From NCBI GenBank assembly GCA_964579855.1, contig CAZOIM010000002.1, positions 1-59,553 of the forward strand: DNA of 59,553 nucleotides. Reading direction: 5' to 3'. The DNA is from JADGQA01 sp964579855 (GTDB lineage: Bacteria > Bacteroidota > Ignavibacteria > UBA10030). Each line of letters opens with the position of its first letter. Position 1 is the first letter of the stretch. Positions 15,656-23,610 of the stretch are shown piece after piece. A program made the translations under genes and the position numbers. Under the pieces are notes generated by a model that saw only the letters and a list, made by a program, of their open reading frames with translations, was not told the origin of the DNA and made no database searches.

Positions 15656-16849
15656 ATGAAAATTCTTGAAGGAGTACGGGTTCTCGACCTCACCAATGTA
15701 TTGTCGGGTCCGTTTGCGACATTGCATCTTGCGCTGCTTGGTGCCGAAGTTATCAAGATCGAAAACCCGACCGATGGCGATCTGGCACGCAAACTCGGCT
15801 GTGTTCCCAAGTACAATCAGATGTTAATGGGCACGAGCTTTCTTGCACAGAATGCGAACAAGAAATCGATGACGCTCAATCTCAAATCTCCCAAGGGGAA
15901 AGAGATATTCAAGAAACTGGTGAAAACTGCTGACGTGGTTGTGGAGAACTTCCGCCCGGACGTGATGAAACGACTCGGTTTGTCGTACGAAACATTGCGC
16001 GAGATCAATCCCAGACTTATTTACTGCGCTATTTCCGGATTCGGTCAATCGGGACCCGATGCGCTGAAACCGGCTTATGATCAGATTATCCAGGGGTTGA
16101 GCGGCGAAATGGCAATCAACGGTGATGAACGGCTCAATCCTCTACGAGCTGGTTTTCCCGTCTGCGATACTGTTGGTGGACTCAATGCAGCATTTGCCAT
16201 TATGGCGGCGCTCTTTCATCGTGAGAGAACAGGTGAGGGACAATCCATCGACGTCGCATTGTTGGATTCGATCATGCCGCTTATGGGTTGGGTGGCTGCG
16301 AATCTCCTCATCGGCGGACAACAACCGGTGATGATGGGAAACGATAATTTCACAGCGGCGCCATCAGGGATGTTTAGTACGAAGGACGGCTACATCAATA
16401 TCGCTGCCAACAAACAGGAACAATGGGAAGCCGTTGCTGATGTGCTTGGTATGCCTGAACTAAAATCCGATCCACGTTTTCAGGAACGCGATAACCGGAA
16501 GAAGAATCGAGAACTTCTTACGCCATTGCTCGAAACAAAACTCAAAGAGAAACCAACAGCCTGGTGGGTCGAGGAATTAAACAACAACGACGTGCCTTCG
16601 GGAGCGATTCTGACTCTTGAGCAGTCTCTCAAACAAGAACAGGTGAAACACCGCGACACTTTGAAAAGCGTACCGGTGGAAGGTATCGGAGACGTAGAAC
16701 TCTTCAATTTGACGGCAAAATTTGAAAAGACACCCGGATTCGTAGAATCACCTCCTCCAAAACTCTCCGAGCATACGTGTGGACTGTTGAAGGAACTCGG
16801 CTATTCGGAACAAGAAATCAGCACATTGAAACAAACACAAGTCATCTAG
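15656..16849 (+). CDS. Class III (CaiB/BaiF-family) CoA-transferase
   Basis: A 397-residue family III CoA-transferase, which moves CoA between carboxylic acids through an aspartyl-CoA intermediate. The N-terminus MKILEGVRVLDLTNVLSGPF is typical; Asp142 in KPAYDQIIQGLSG is the expected catalytic residue; GFGQSGP and TGEGQSIDVALLDS are conserved. Met at 15656 has GGGA nine bases upstream and gives the standard N-terminus; an in-frame ATG at 15641 would add five residues. Characterised relatives act on oxalate, carnitine, succinate/citramalate, and HMG or glutarate. Beside an HMGL-type lyase the natural role is activation of the hydroxy-diacid, probably with succinyl-CoA as donor (inference). 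Confidence 0.88.
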   Translation: MKILEGVRVLDLTNVLSGPFATLHLALLGAEVIKIENPTDGDLARKLGCVPKYNQMLMGTSFLAQNANKKSMTLNLKSPKGKEIFKKLVKTADVVVENFRPDVMKRLGLSYETLREINPRLIYCAISGFGQSGPDALKPAYDQIIQGLSGEMAINGDERLNPLRAGFPVCDTVGGLNAAFAIMAALFHRERTGEGQSIDVALLDSIMPLMGWVAANLLIGGQQPVMMGNDNFTAAPSGMFSTKDGYINIAANKQEQWEAVADVLGMPELKSDPRFQERDNRKKNRELLTPLLETKLKEKPTAWWVEELNNNDVPSGAILTLEQSLKQEQVKHRDTLKSVPVEGIGDVELFNLTAKFEKTPGFVESPPPKLSEHTCGLLKELGYSEQEISTLKQTQVI

Positions 16850-16904
16850 CGATGGGGGAATTATTCGCGTGGCGTCACAACCACGCGAGCGAAAGGAAAT
16901 GAAC

Positions 16905-18197
16905 ATGGGAATGACAATCGTTGAAAAGATCCTGGCACGCGCTGCGGAAGTACCTTCGGTCAAGGCCGGCGACGTTGTTGAGCCAAAAGTTGATCTGGCC
17001 ATGTCGCACGAGAACGCTGCGTTGGTGATCAATCAGTTTATGGAAATCCACGAAGGAATTTCTCGTGTTCCCAAACTGTGGGACCCGTCGAAAGTGGCGA
17101 TCATTTTCGACCACCGTGTCCCTGCCGAATCTCCAAAGACAGCTTCCAACCAGAAGAAAATTCGGGAATTTGTCTCGGCCCAGGGCGTTGCGAAATTCCA
17201 CGACATCAGAGGAGATGTTGGCGGCATCTGCCACCAAATCCTCCCCGAAAACGGTTATGTTCGCCCTGGATTTGTCGTTGTGGGAACGGATTCCCACACC
17301 ACCAGTCATGGGGCTCTCGGCGCATTTTCTTTTGGTATTGGTGCAACGGAAATGGCCAGCGTGTGGGCTCTCGGGGTTGCACTCAATATTGAAGTTCCGA
17401 CGACCATCAAGGTCAATGTCACCGGGAAATTTAAGAAATTCGTCGGTCCCAAAGACCTGATTCTTCATCTCATTGGCAAAATCAGCGCACAAGGTGCTAA
17501 CTTCAAGGTCCTCGAGTTCCACGGTCCGGTTATTCGCAAAATGTCAACTTCCGGTCGACTTGTTCTCTGCAACATGGCCGTAGAAGCCGGAGCGACTGCA
17601 GGTATCGTACCGGCCGATGAGGAAACAGTTCGCTTTTTGCACGAAGAAGCGGGAGTGAAAGGCAGAATCAACATTGTGGGGTCGGATAAGGATGCCGTGT
17701 ATGAAAAGGTTATCGAAGTAAATGTGTCGGATTTGGAATCGCAAGTGGCCTGTCCGCACACTGTTGACAACGTGAAGACGGTCAGGCAGGTGAAGGGAAC
17801 AAGAGTACATCAGGTAGTCATTGGCTCGTGCACAAACGGCCGACTTGAAGATCTGCGGATGGCTGCGCGAATCCTCAAGGGGAAAAAAGTCTCGAAAAAT
17901 ACGAGGATGCTGGTCTTTCCGGCTTCAGCGAAAATCTATGCTCAGGCCTTGGGCGAAGGACTCATCGGAGAATTCATGAAAGCGGGTGCCGTGGTCATGA
18001 ACCCGGGCTGCGGACCGTGTCTCGGCGTCCACGAAGGTGCGCTGGGAGACGGCGAAATCGCACTTTCCACCACGAACAGAAATTTCAAAGGTCGCATGGG
18101 AAACCCGAACTCGGAAGTATTTCTTTGTTCACCAGCAGTCGCCGCGGCCTCAGCAATTGCGGGCTGTATCACTGATCCCGCGAAAGGAGTGAATTAA
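16905..18197 (+). CDS. Aconitase-superfamily hydro-lyase, large subunit (LeuC/HacA type)
   Basis: A 430-residue large subunit of the isopropylmalate isomerase/homoaconitase type, catalysing dehydration-rehydration of hydroxy-acids with a [4Fe-4S] cluster. The cluster ligands are Cys309 (GSCTNGR), Cys369 and Cys372 (NPGCGPCLG). VVGTDSHTTSHGALGAFSFGIGATEM is the conserved active-site segment. The length fits the short archaeal-type LeuC subfamily rather than fused aconitases. The ATG at 16905 has AAAGGA seven bases upstream; a GTG at 16869 and an ATG at 16899 are in frame but worse placed. The small subunit starts one base after this stop. Substrate is discussed under the small subunit. Confidence 0.9.
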   Translation: MGMTIVEKILARAAEVPSVKAGDVVEPKVDLAMSHENAALVINQFMEIHEGISRVPKLWDPSKVAIIFDHRVPAESPKTASNQKKIREFVSAQGVAKFHDIRGDVGGICHQILPENGYVRPGFVVVGTDSHTTSHGALGAFSFGIGATEMASVWALGVALNIEVPTTIKVNVTGKFKKFVGPKDLILHLIGKISAQGANFKVLEFHGPVIRKMSTSGRLVLCNMAVEAGATAGIVPADEETVRFLHEEAGVKGRINIVGSDKDAVYEKVIEVNVSDLESQVACPHTVDNVKTVRQVKGTRVHQVVIGSCTNGRLEDLRMAARILKGKKVSKNTRMLVFPASAKIYAQALGEGLIGEFMKAGAVVMNPGCGPCLGVHEGALGDGEIALSTTNRNFKGRMGNPNSEVFLCSPAVAAASAIAGCITDPAKGVN

Positions 18198-18198
18198 C

Positions 18199-18690
18199 AT
18201 GGCAAAAGTAGTTCTGGTTGTCGGCAACGATGTTTCAACTGACGTAATTTATCCTGGTCGGTATATGGCCACCGTTCTTCCAACCGAAACACCGCAGTAC
18301 GCATTCGCAGATAACAAGGAGTTCAACACGAAACTCAATAACAATCTCGTTCCCCCCGGAAGCATCATTGTCGGTGGAATGAATTTTGGCTGTGGCTCAT
18401 CGCGGGAACAGGCAGTGTCAGCGCTGAAAGGGCACGGACTCGTCATCGTGGCCAAAGATTTTGCACGAATTTTCCTGCAGAACGGGATTAACCTGGGCCT
18501 CCAAACAGTCGTTTGTCCGGACATTCAAGCAGAAGAAGGACAGGAACTGGAAGTGACTGCGACGGAAGTATTCAACAAGGCAACCGGGAAGAAATTTCCG
18601 GTCGTCCCGCTTCCTGCTGCCCGTCAGGAGATCATCAACGCAGGCGGTCTTATCGCCTATACGCGCAAGCGTCTGACGGAGGTCTCCTAG
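18199..18690 (+). CDS. Aconitase-superfamily hydro-lyase, small subunit (LeuD/HacB type)
   Basis: A 163-residue swivel-domain subunit that completes the active site of the large subunit. GGMNFGCGSSREQA is the conserved phosphate/carboxylate-binding turn. The substrate-specificity loop, which follows DVSTDVIYPGR, reads Tyr22-Met-Ala-Thr25. Archaeal homoaconitases carry YLRT there, with the Arg contacting the substrate's third carboxylate, and isopropylmalate isomerases carry YLVY-like loops. Loss of the Arg argues against citrate- or homocitrate-type substrates and suits a small gamma group such as methyl (citraconate/citramalate/3-methylmalate). That is an inference from one loop. Last gene of the operon; a hairpin follows 45 bases later. 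Confidence 0.88.
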   Translation: MAKVVLVVGNDVSTDVIYPGRYMATVLPTETPQYAFADNKEFNTKLNNNLVPPGSIIVGGMNFGCGSSREQAVSALKGHGLVIVAKDFARIFLQNGINLGLQTVVCPDIQAEEGQELEVTATEVFNKATGKKFPVVPLPAARQEIINAGGLIAYTRKRLTEVS

Positions 18691-18734
18691 GCTGGATGAC
18701 CTGATCGGATCAACCGGTCGTAGAAATCAAAATA

Positions 18735-18779
18735 AAGTCCGGCCTTCCATCGAGCACTTCGATGTGAAGGGCCGGACTT
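18735..18779 (+). terminator. Long hairpin ending the five-gene operon
   Basis: AAGTCCGGCC-TTCCATCGA pairs with TCGATGTGAAGGGCCGGACTT, with two small bulges, to make a stem of about 18 pairs, followed by CTCATTTGTT. The T tract is broken, so termination may be partial, but the position between a co-directional operon end and the next gene supports the role. Confidence 0.65.
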
Positions 18780-18943
18780 CTCATTTGTTGCCCAGCCTCG
18801 GCGAGACTTGAAACTCAAGAAGTTGCCAATTGAGAAATAAAGAAAAATCTCTATCTTGAGTGTGAATCGATAACGCAATCCGACGTGTCTCGTCGTGTAG
18901 AGTGAAGTTGAACACCTTCTGAAGGCTCCTGAAGATCATTTCC

Positions 18944-20077
18944 ATGTCTATCGATGAACTCCTTACGCCGGCGCTCCTGCTCGATGTGGACATTCTCGAG
19001 CGGAACCTCTCGAGAATGCAAAAGAAAGTCGCTGCTCTTGGATCTTCGTTGCGACCTCATATCAAGACTCACAAATGTATTGAAATTGCCGGGATGCAGC
19101 TTGAACGTGGAGCCAAAGGGATAACCGTCTCTACCTTCTATGAAGCCCGGGAATTTGCCAAGGCAGGATTCGATGACATTACGTGGGCGTTCCCTCTTCC
19201 GCTTGTCTATGCTCTCCCAGCCGTAGAGCTTGCGAAGAACATGACGTTTCGAGTTGTCGTAGACAGCAGGGAAGCAATCCTTTCTCTTGAAAAGGCATGT
19301 AAAGCGTTTGGAACGCCAGTCCACGTTTGGCTCAAAGTTGATTGCGGGTATCATCGCGCAGGCGTGGATCCGTCCTCTCCATTCGCAGAAGATCTGGTCC
19401 AAATGCTTGCGGAGTCCGGAGACTTGCACTTCAATGGAATCCTCTCTCATTCCGGTCATGCGTACTATGGAACGACACGAGAAGAAATCCTGAACGTCGC
19501 CAATCAGGAACGAGACGTGATGGTGGGTTTTGCCACGCGGATGCGGAACAGAGGGTACAAGATTCCGGACATCAGCATCGGATCCACTCCGGCAATGTCT
19601 GTCATCGAAAATCTCGACGGGATTACGGAAGTCCGCCCCGGAAATTATTGTTTCTATGATAAAACCATGGTGGACCTGGGCATCTGCGACCCTGAAGATT
19701 GTGCTGTCTCAGTACTCGCGAGTGTTATTTCGCACCAAGGCAATGCATCACATTTTGTTATTGATGCGGGAGCCCTGGCATTGTCCAAAGATTCCGGAGT
19801 ATCTCCCCCAAAAGGGAACGGGGCCATGGGAGCTTTCTATGCCGACATCGGAAACCCGCAACTTCGACAAAATCTCATACTGAAGACACTGTCCCAGGAG
19901 CACGGAAAGGTTCTTGTCAGCGATCCGCACGAGATCGACGGTGAATTCCTGGTAGGGTCGAAAATGAGGATCTTGGAGAATCACTCGTGTCTCACGGTTG
20001 CGCATTTCGACGAGTATCACGTTGTTCGCGGGAAGGAAGTAATCGACCGGTGGAAGATCTTGCGCGGACGAGTATGA
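18944..20077 (+). CDS. D-threonine aldolase / D-serine dehydratase-like PLP enzyme (alanine-racemase fold)
   Basis: A 377-residue fold-type III PLP enzyme. SLRPHIKTHK near residues 36-44 carries the PLP lysine. The C-terminal beta domain has the metal motif ENHSCLTVAHFDEYHVV, with the His and Cys that bind Zn in D-serine dehydratases. GSTPAMSV and EVRPGNYCFYD are conserved. Family members cleave D-threonine to glycine and acetaldehyde, or deaminate D-serine or D-threo-3-hydroxyaspartate. Choice among these is not possible by eye, though the SDR that follows gives no hint of an aldehyde pathway. It is separated from the upstream operon by a hairpin and a 164-base spacer, so it is likely transcribed on its own. 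Confidence 0.82.
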   Translation: MSIDELLTPALLLDVDILERNLSRMQKKVAALGSSLRPHIKTHKCIEIAGMQLERGAKGITVSTFYEAREFAKAGFDDITWAFPLPLVYALPAVELAKNMTFRVVVDSREAILSLEKACKAFGTPVHVWLKVDCGYHRAGVDPSSPFAEDLVQMLAESGDLHFNGILSHSGHAYYGTTREEILNVANQERDVMVGFATRMRNRGYKIPDISIGSTPAMSVIENLDGITEVRPGNYCFYDKTMVDLGICDPEDCAVSVLASVISHQGNASHFVIDAGALALSKDSGVSPPKGNGAMGAFYADIGNPQLRQNLILKTLSQEHGKVLVSDPHEIDGEFLVGSKMRILENHSCLTVAHFDEYHVVRGKEVIDRWKILRGRV

Positions 20078-20204
20078 GAATTCGTCATACTGTTGGGAGA
20101 CTTTCGGGCGAACAGAATTCCATTAACGCGAACGATATTTGAAGACGACTCTATAGCTATTCATTCAATAATCCATCAAGCACAATTTAGAATTCAAAAC
20201 CAAA

Positions 20205-20975
20205 ATGAAACCAACGAAGAACACTGTTCTCATTACCGGCGCAAGCAGCGGAATAGGGTTGTCCTGCGCGAACAAGTTTGCTGAAGCGGGAGCAAGACTC
20301 GTACTTATCGCTCGTAGAAACGAGAGACTCAAACAATTGACAGGTAAGCTCAAGGATCTTTTTCACACCGAATCATTAGTAATTGAGTTGGATGTGAGGA
20401 AACGGGAAGACGTCGCAAAGAAGCTTAAAGAGCTCCCTCAAGAATGGCAAGAAATAGACATTTTGATCAATAACGCTGGCCTCAGCCGTGGATTGGACAA
20501 GCTCCACGAAGGCTCGATTGAAGACTGGGAAGAGATGATTGATACCAATGTTAAGGGCCTTCTCTACGTGAGTCGCGCAATAGTCCCCGCGATGGTCTCC
20601 AGAGGAAAGGGGATGATCATCAATATCGGATCAATTGCTGGACAGGAAGTCTATCCAAAAGGAAATGTTTACTGTGCATCGAAATTTGCGGTCGATGCTC
20701 TCACGCGTGGGCTGCGCATGGATCTTGTTGATACTCCACTCCGTGTGTGCACGGTGGATCCAGGACTTGTCGAAACTGAATTCAGCAATGTCAGGTTTCG
20801 GGGGGATGCAAAACGTGCGAGTCAGGCATATCAACATATGACCCCCCTGACACCCGATGATGTTGCCGAGGCGGTCTTCTTTTGCGCGACCCTACCACCA
20901 CATGTCCAGCTCGCACAGATTGTCATGATGCCTACCTCCCAGGCCTCAACCACACTTGTGTATCGCACCCAATGA
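20205..20975 (+). CDS. Short-chain dehydrogenase, YdfG-like 3-hydroxyacid dehydrogenase type
   Basis: A 256-residue classical SDR. The Rossmann motif TGASSGIG (about residues 11-18), the NNAG strand, and the catalytic Ser-Tyr-Lys (NIGSIAG, then VYCASKFA) are intact. Arg37-Arg38 after the second strand (LIARRNERL) predicts NADP(H). The C-terminal VDPGLVETEFSNVRFRGD is close to YdfG/Ymr226c enzymes, which oxidise serine, 3-hydroxyisobutyrate and L-allo-threonine. That range overlaps the amino-acid enzymes nearby, but no pathway can be fixed. DUF423 follows 18 bases downstream. Confidence 0.88.
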   Translation: MKPTKNTVLITGASSGIGLSCANKFAEAGARLVLIARRNERLKQLTGKLKDLFHTESLVIELDVRKREDVAKKLKELPQEWQEIDILINNAGLSRGLDKLHEGSIEDWEEMIDTNVKGLLYVSRAIVPAMVSRGKGMIINIGSIAGQEVYPKGNVYCASKFAVDALTRGLRMDLVDTPLRVCTVDPGLVETEFSNVRFRGDAKRASQAYQHMTPLTPDDVAEAVFFCATLPPHVQLAQIVMMPTSQASTTLVYRTQ

Positions 20976-20993
20976 TGGCCAGAGTTGACTAAT

Positions 20994-21380
20994 ATGCAGA
21001 CTTCTCGAAAATTCCCTGTTATTGCTGCCGCATTCGGCCTAACAGGTATCGCTTTGGGAGCATTCGGGGCTCACTACCTCAAATCAGCAATTTCCGTTGA
21101 AATGCTTTCCGTTTTTGAAACTGGCGTTCGATACCAAATGTACCACTGCTTTGCGCTTTTCGTTGTTGCGTGGTCTTTGCAGTCGAAACGAAGCAGAAAA
21201 TTGCAATATGCTGGATGGTCGTTCGTTGCCGGGGTTGTACTCTTTTCAGGAAGCCTCTACACTCTTGCACTTACGGGCATTCGCATTTTTGGAATCATCA
21301 CACCGTTCGGTGGATTATCCTTAATCGCAGGTTGGCTGATGTTGGGGCTGGGTTTTTGGGAAAAGGAACCACTGCTGTAA
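20994..21380 (+). CDS. DUF423 small integral membrane protein
   Basis: A 128-residue protein with four predicted transmembrane helices. AAAFGLTGIALGAFGAHYL at the N-terminus, GVRYQMYHCFALF in the middle and RIFGIITPFGGLSLIAGWL near the end are the conserved DUF423 (YwdK-like) blocks. Function unknown. The ATG at 20994 is preferred to the TTG at 20985, which would be separated from the SDR stop by only nine bases. Confidence 0.9.
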   Translation: MQTSRKFPVIAAAFGLTGIALGAFGAHYLKSAISVEMLSVFETGVRYQMYHCFALFVVAWSLQSKRSRKLQYAGWSFVAGVVLFSGSLYTLALTGIRIFGIITPFGGLSLIAGWLMLGLGFWEKEPLL

Positions 21381-21471
21381 ATTTACCGCATCAGAATAGC
21401 TATAGAGATGGAAAAACTGCGCGGCCATTCCTAACGACATTTCTTGGATTGGGCGGATCCTCGGCAGGCTG

Positions 21472-22026
21472 TTACATCCCCTTCTTCAGACTCTTAAACT
21501 TGCTCACGAAATCGGAGGTAGGCTTGAAGTCCTTCTGTTGGATCTTGATTTTGAAGTCGACAGTATGCGGCGGCCACATGACAACAGTACTATCCTTACT
21601 AATGACGACCACTCCGTTCGTTGAAAGAATGGTTTCGTCCTTTGCCATCGTTATGTGAGTTGAATCCTCGTACGAGAGGCCATCTTTCATTTTCTGAACA
21701 TCTGAAAAAATCCCGGTTTCTTGCCAAACAAGGATTCCGTGACTGAGTGTCAAGTCTCGCTTCTTAAGGTAGACTCCCTCGTTCATCCGCTCCAGAAGGT
21801 ACTTGTCCCCTTTCCAGTTGCTCAAGAGTTCTTCAAAATCGTCGTTCTGTTTGACCGTGTCATCGTCGCTTGATTCTATGTTAGTGTACTTAATGTGGAT
21901 CGTACCACTTTTGCCGTCTGGGTTAAGACTTACATGATATTCGACCGTTTCATAGACGAGGCAGCCGCTGCATACAATCACAAGGACGAAGAAAGAACAA
22001 AAGGCAACGCCAAAGCGGACTCTCAT
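21472..22026 (-). CDS. Lipoprotein of unknown function
   Basis: A 184-residue protein. MRVRFGVAFCSFFVLVIVCSGC is a lipoprotein signal with Cys22 (VCSGC) as the likely lipidation site. The mature part begins with a beta-rich segment (TVEYHVSLNPDGKSGTIHIKYTNIESS) and continues with LSHGILVWQETGIFSDVQKMKD and TNGVVVISKDSTVVMWPPHT. No family is recognised. The ATG at 22026 has CAGGAGA just upstream; a longer frame to 22155 would bury the signal peptide. It is 159 bases downstream of a response regulator on the same strand and may be its cotranscribed neighbour. Confidence 0.72.
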   Translation of the reverse strand: MRVRFGVAFCSFFVLVIVCSGCLVYETVEYHVSLNPDGKSGTIHIKYTNIESSDDDTVKQNDDFEELLSNWKGDKYLLERMNEGVYLKKRDLTLSHGILVWQETGIFSDVQKMKDGLSYEDSTHITMAKDETILSTNGVVVISKDSTVVMWPPHTVDFKIKIQQKDFKPTSDFVSKFKSLKKGM

Positions 22027-22185
22027 ACGGTCTCCTGATAGGCCAGCGAAGTTTGGCTGTCTACAACATTGGATTCTGCTAATCTGATTAAGAGTGTTTG
22101 TCCCTCGTTGCAGCGGTTGTAGCGTACGATAGAAGTGTGCTGATTCATCGGGCATACACCCTTCTTCAGACCGACGGGGTAGGAG

Positions 22186-22938
22186 CTATTCGTGTGATGG
22201 TGATTGTGTTGAATCGTTCGTACGAGAACCCTGGATGCTTTCCATTTTTTTCGTAACAAGGGAAGTGAGATCCAGCATGGATTTCATTCCTGTAGAGACC
22301 ACCTCAATTCCCTTTCTCAGTTCCGAAAACACTTCTCGACATCGTCCTTTGGCGTCGGCTTGAACCAGGCGCAGGATCTCTTCCTCCTGGCGCTGAAGGT
22401 TCTTCAAGAGTCCACTGAGACTGCTTTCAACAAATTGTCCGAGCGAGTTAACAGTGTTTTCGAACATCCTCAGAGATTCCAAATCTCTTTGGGTACCCTT
22501 CGTCGCCCTTTGGTCTTCTTCACGCTGGTGAAGATCCTTTCGATACAGGTATCGTTCGTGAACGCTCATAACAGCGATCGGCAAACGATTGATATCTATC
22601 TGGTCCTTGCGGAAATAATCGTATACACCAAGTCGCATGGCCTCGACGGCTATCGTTTCTGATCCTGCAGCCGTCAGCATAATGACGGGCGTACTGATTT
22701 TTTCCTTCTGCATCCAATGGAGAAGGTCGAGTCCCGACATTTCCGGCATATTGTAGTCGAGGATGATAACATCAAACGTTCCGGTCTTCAACTCGTCCAT
22801 AGCACTTACGGCCGAATTGCAGGACTTTGGAATGTACTTGTGAGACAGTTTGAGGGCCATTTCGAGGCCCATTCGATAGGAATCCTCATCGTCGACGACG
22901 AGGATACGCAATAGGGACGAGCCGGGAGTCGAAGTCAT
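22186..22938 (-). CDS. Response regulator with a C-terminal helical tail and no DNA-binding domain
   Basis: A 250-residue protein. Residues 11-130 are a receiver: acidic pair in VVDDED, phospho-acceptor Asp61 (IILDYNMP), Thr in MLTAA and Lys in YFRKDQ. The remaining ~115 residues are predicted helical with heptad-like spacing (RMFENTVNSLGQFVESSLSGLLKNLQRQEEEIL, then VFSELRKGIEVVSTGMKSMLDLTSLVTKKMES) and contain no HTH, GGDEF or ATPase motif. It probably signals by protein-protein contact. The ATG at 22938 is chosen over the TTG at 22947. It is divergent, across 672 bases, from the signalling operon starting at 23611, and is likely part of the same system. Confidence 0.82.
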   Translation of the reverse strand: MTSTPGSSLLRILVVDDEDSYRMGLEMALKLSHKYIPKSCNSAVSAMDELKTGTFDVIILDYNMPEMSGLDLLHWMQKEKISTPVIMLTAAGSETIAVEAMRLGVYDYFRKDQIDINRLPIAVMSVHERYLYRKDLHQREEDQRATKGTQRDLESLRMFENTVNSLGQFVESSLSGLLKNLQRQEEEILRLVQADAKGRCREVFSELRKGIEVVSTGMKSMLDLTSLVTKKMESIQGSRTNDSTQSPSHE

Positions 22939-23610
22939 TCTCTTCAATATCTAGGAATGGATGGGCAGAACGCTTTTGATAGTAGGTTAATTTATGGGAA
23001 AATTCAAGACTTCTCTGTGGATTATTTAATTCATCCTGTTTGATGGGCTGTCGTTCAAGCGTATTTCAATCCACTTACTGAAAATGCGGAAGGCGGAATA
23101 ACCTCCGTTGGAAAGCAAGATGATTAATGAAAGGCAAGAGATTCGAAATCAAATTGGATGAAACCCAAAGACCTGCTGCACGTGAAGAACATTTTCTTCG
23201 ATGCTGTAGAGCCTGGCGGGAAACAAGGAAATCAATATGATGCGAAAGAGTCAGTGAGAGAAAACGTCCGTCCGCCGCGACAATCCGGTACAAAAGTTCC
23301 GTCGTCCTTTATTTCTATTCATGTTCAAAGAACATCTTCGAGTGCTGGATACGTTTCAAGAGAGTCTTCGTTGACAACAAACAGGAACAATGCAGCGTCA
23401 CCAAAAAATTGGAACGCAAGATATGATCATCCACTCGCGCAAACCCGCAACTCGTCACTTAGAGCACTTGATTGAAGTAACTCTTCATTGAAAGCCACAT
23501 ACATATGTTAATGACGGGACTTCTTGGTTGGTTGCATTTCACTCTTTGAATTCTTATTATACTTTCCCAATGAAGTGTTTTGTCCAAAAAGACCCCTGGA
23601 ATTTAACTCA
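22939..23610. other. 672-base divergent intergenic region of the signalling island
   Basis: Short frames exist on both strands but none has convincing composition, ribosome site or family look. The region separates the minus-strand receiver gene from the plus-strand coiled-coil gene, so it should hold both promoters; a TTATTATACTTT stretch near 23553 is an AT-rich candidate -10 region. No hairpin with a T tract or clear direct repeat was noticed. Confidence 0.5.

Noticed and set aside
13532..18690. Plain leucine-biosynthesis leuBCD operon
   Set aside because: There is no leuA, a CoA-transferase and an HMGL lyase are included, the dehydrogenase loop is IDH-like, and the small-subunit loop is not that of a typical isopropylmalate isomerase.
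23158..23475. 105-residue frame in the divergent spacer of the signalling island
   Set aside because: Low-complexity Ser/Arg/Asn composition, no ribosome site, no family resemblance; other frames in the spacer are equally poor.
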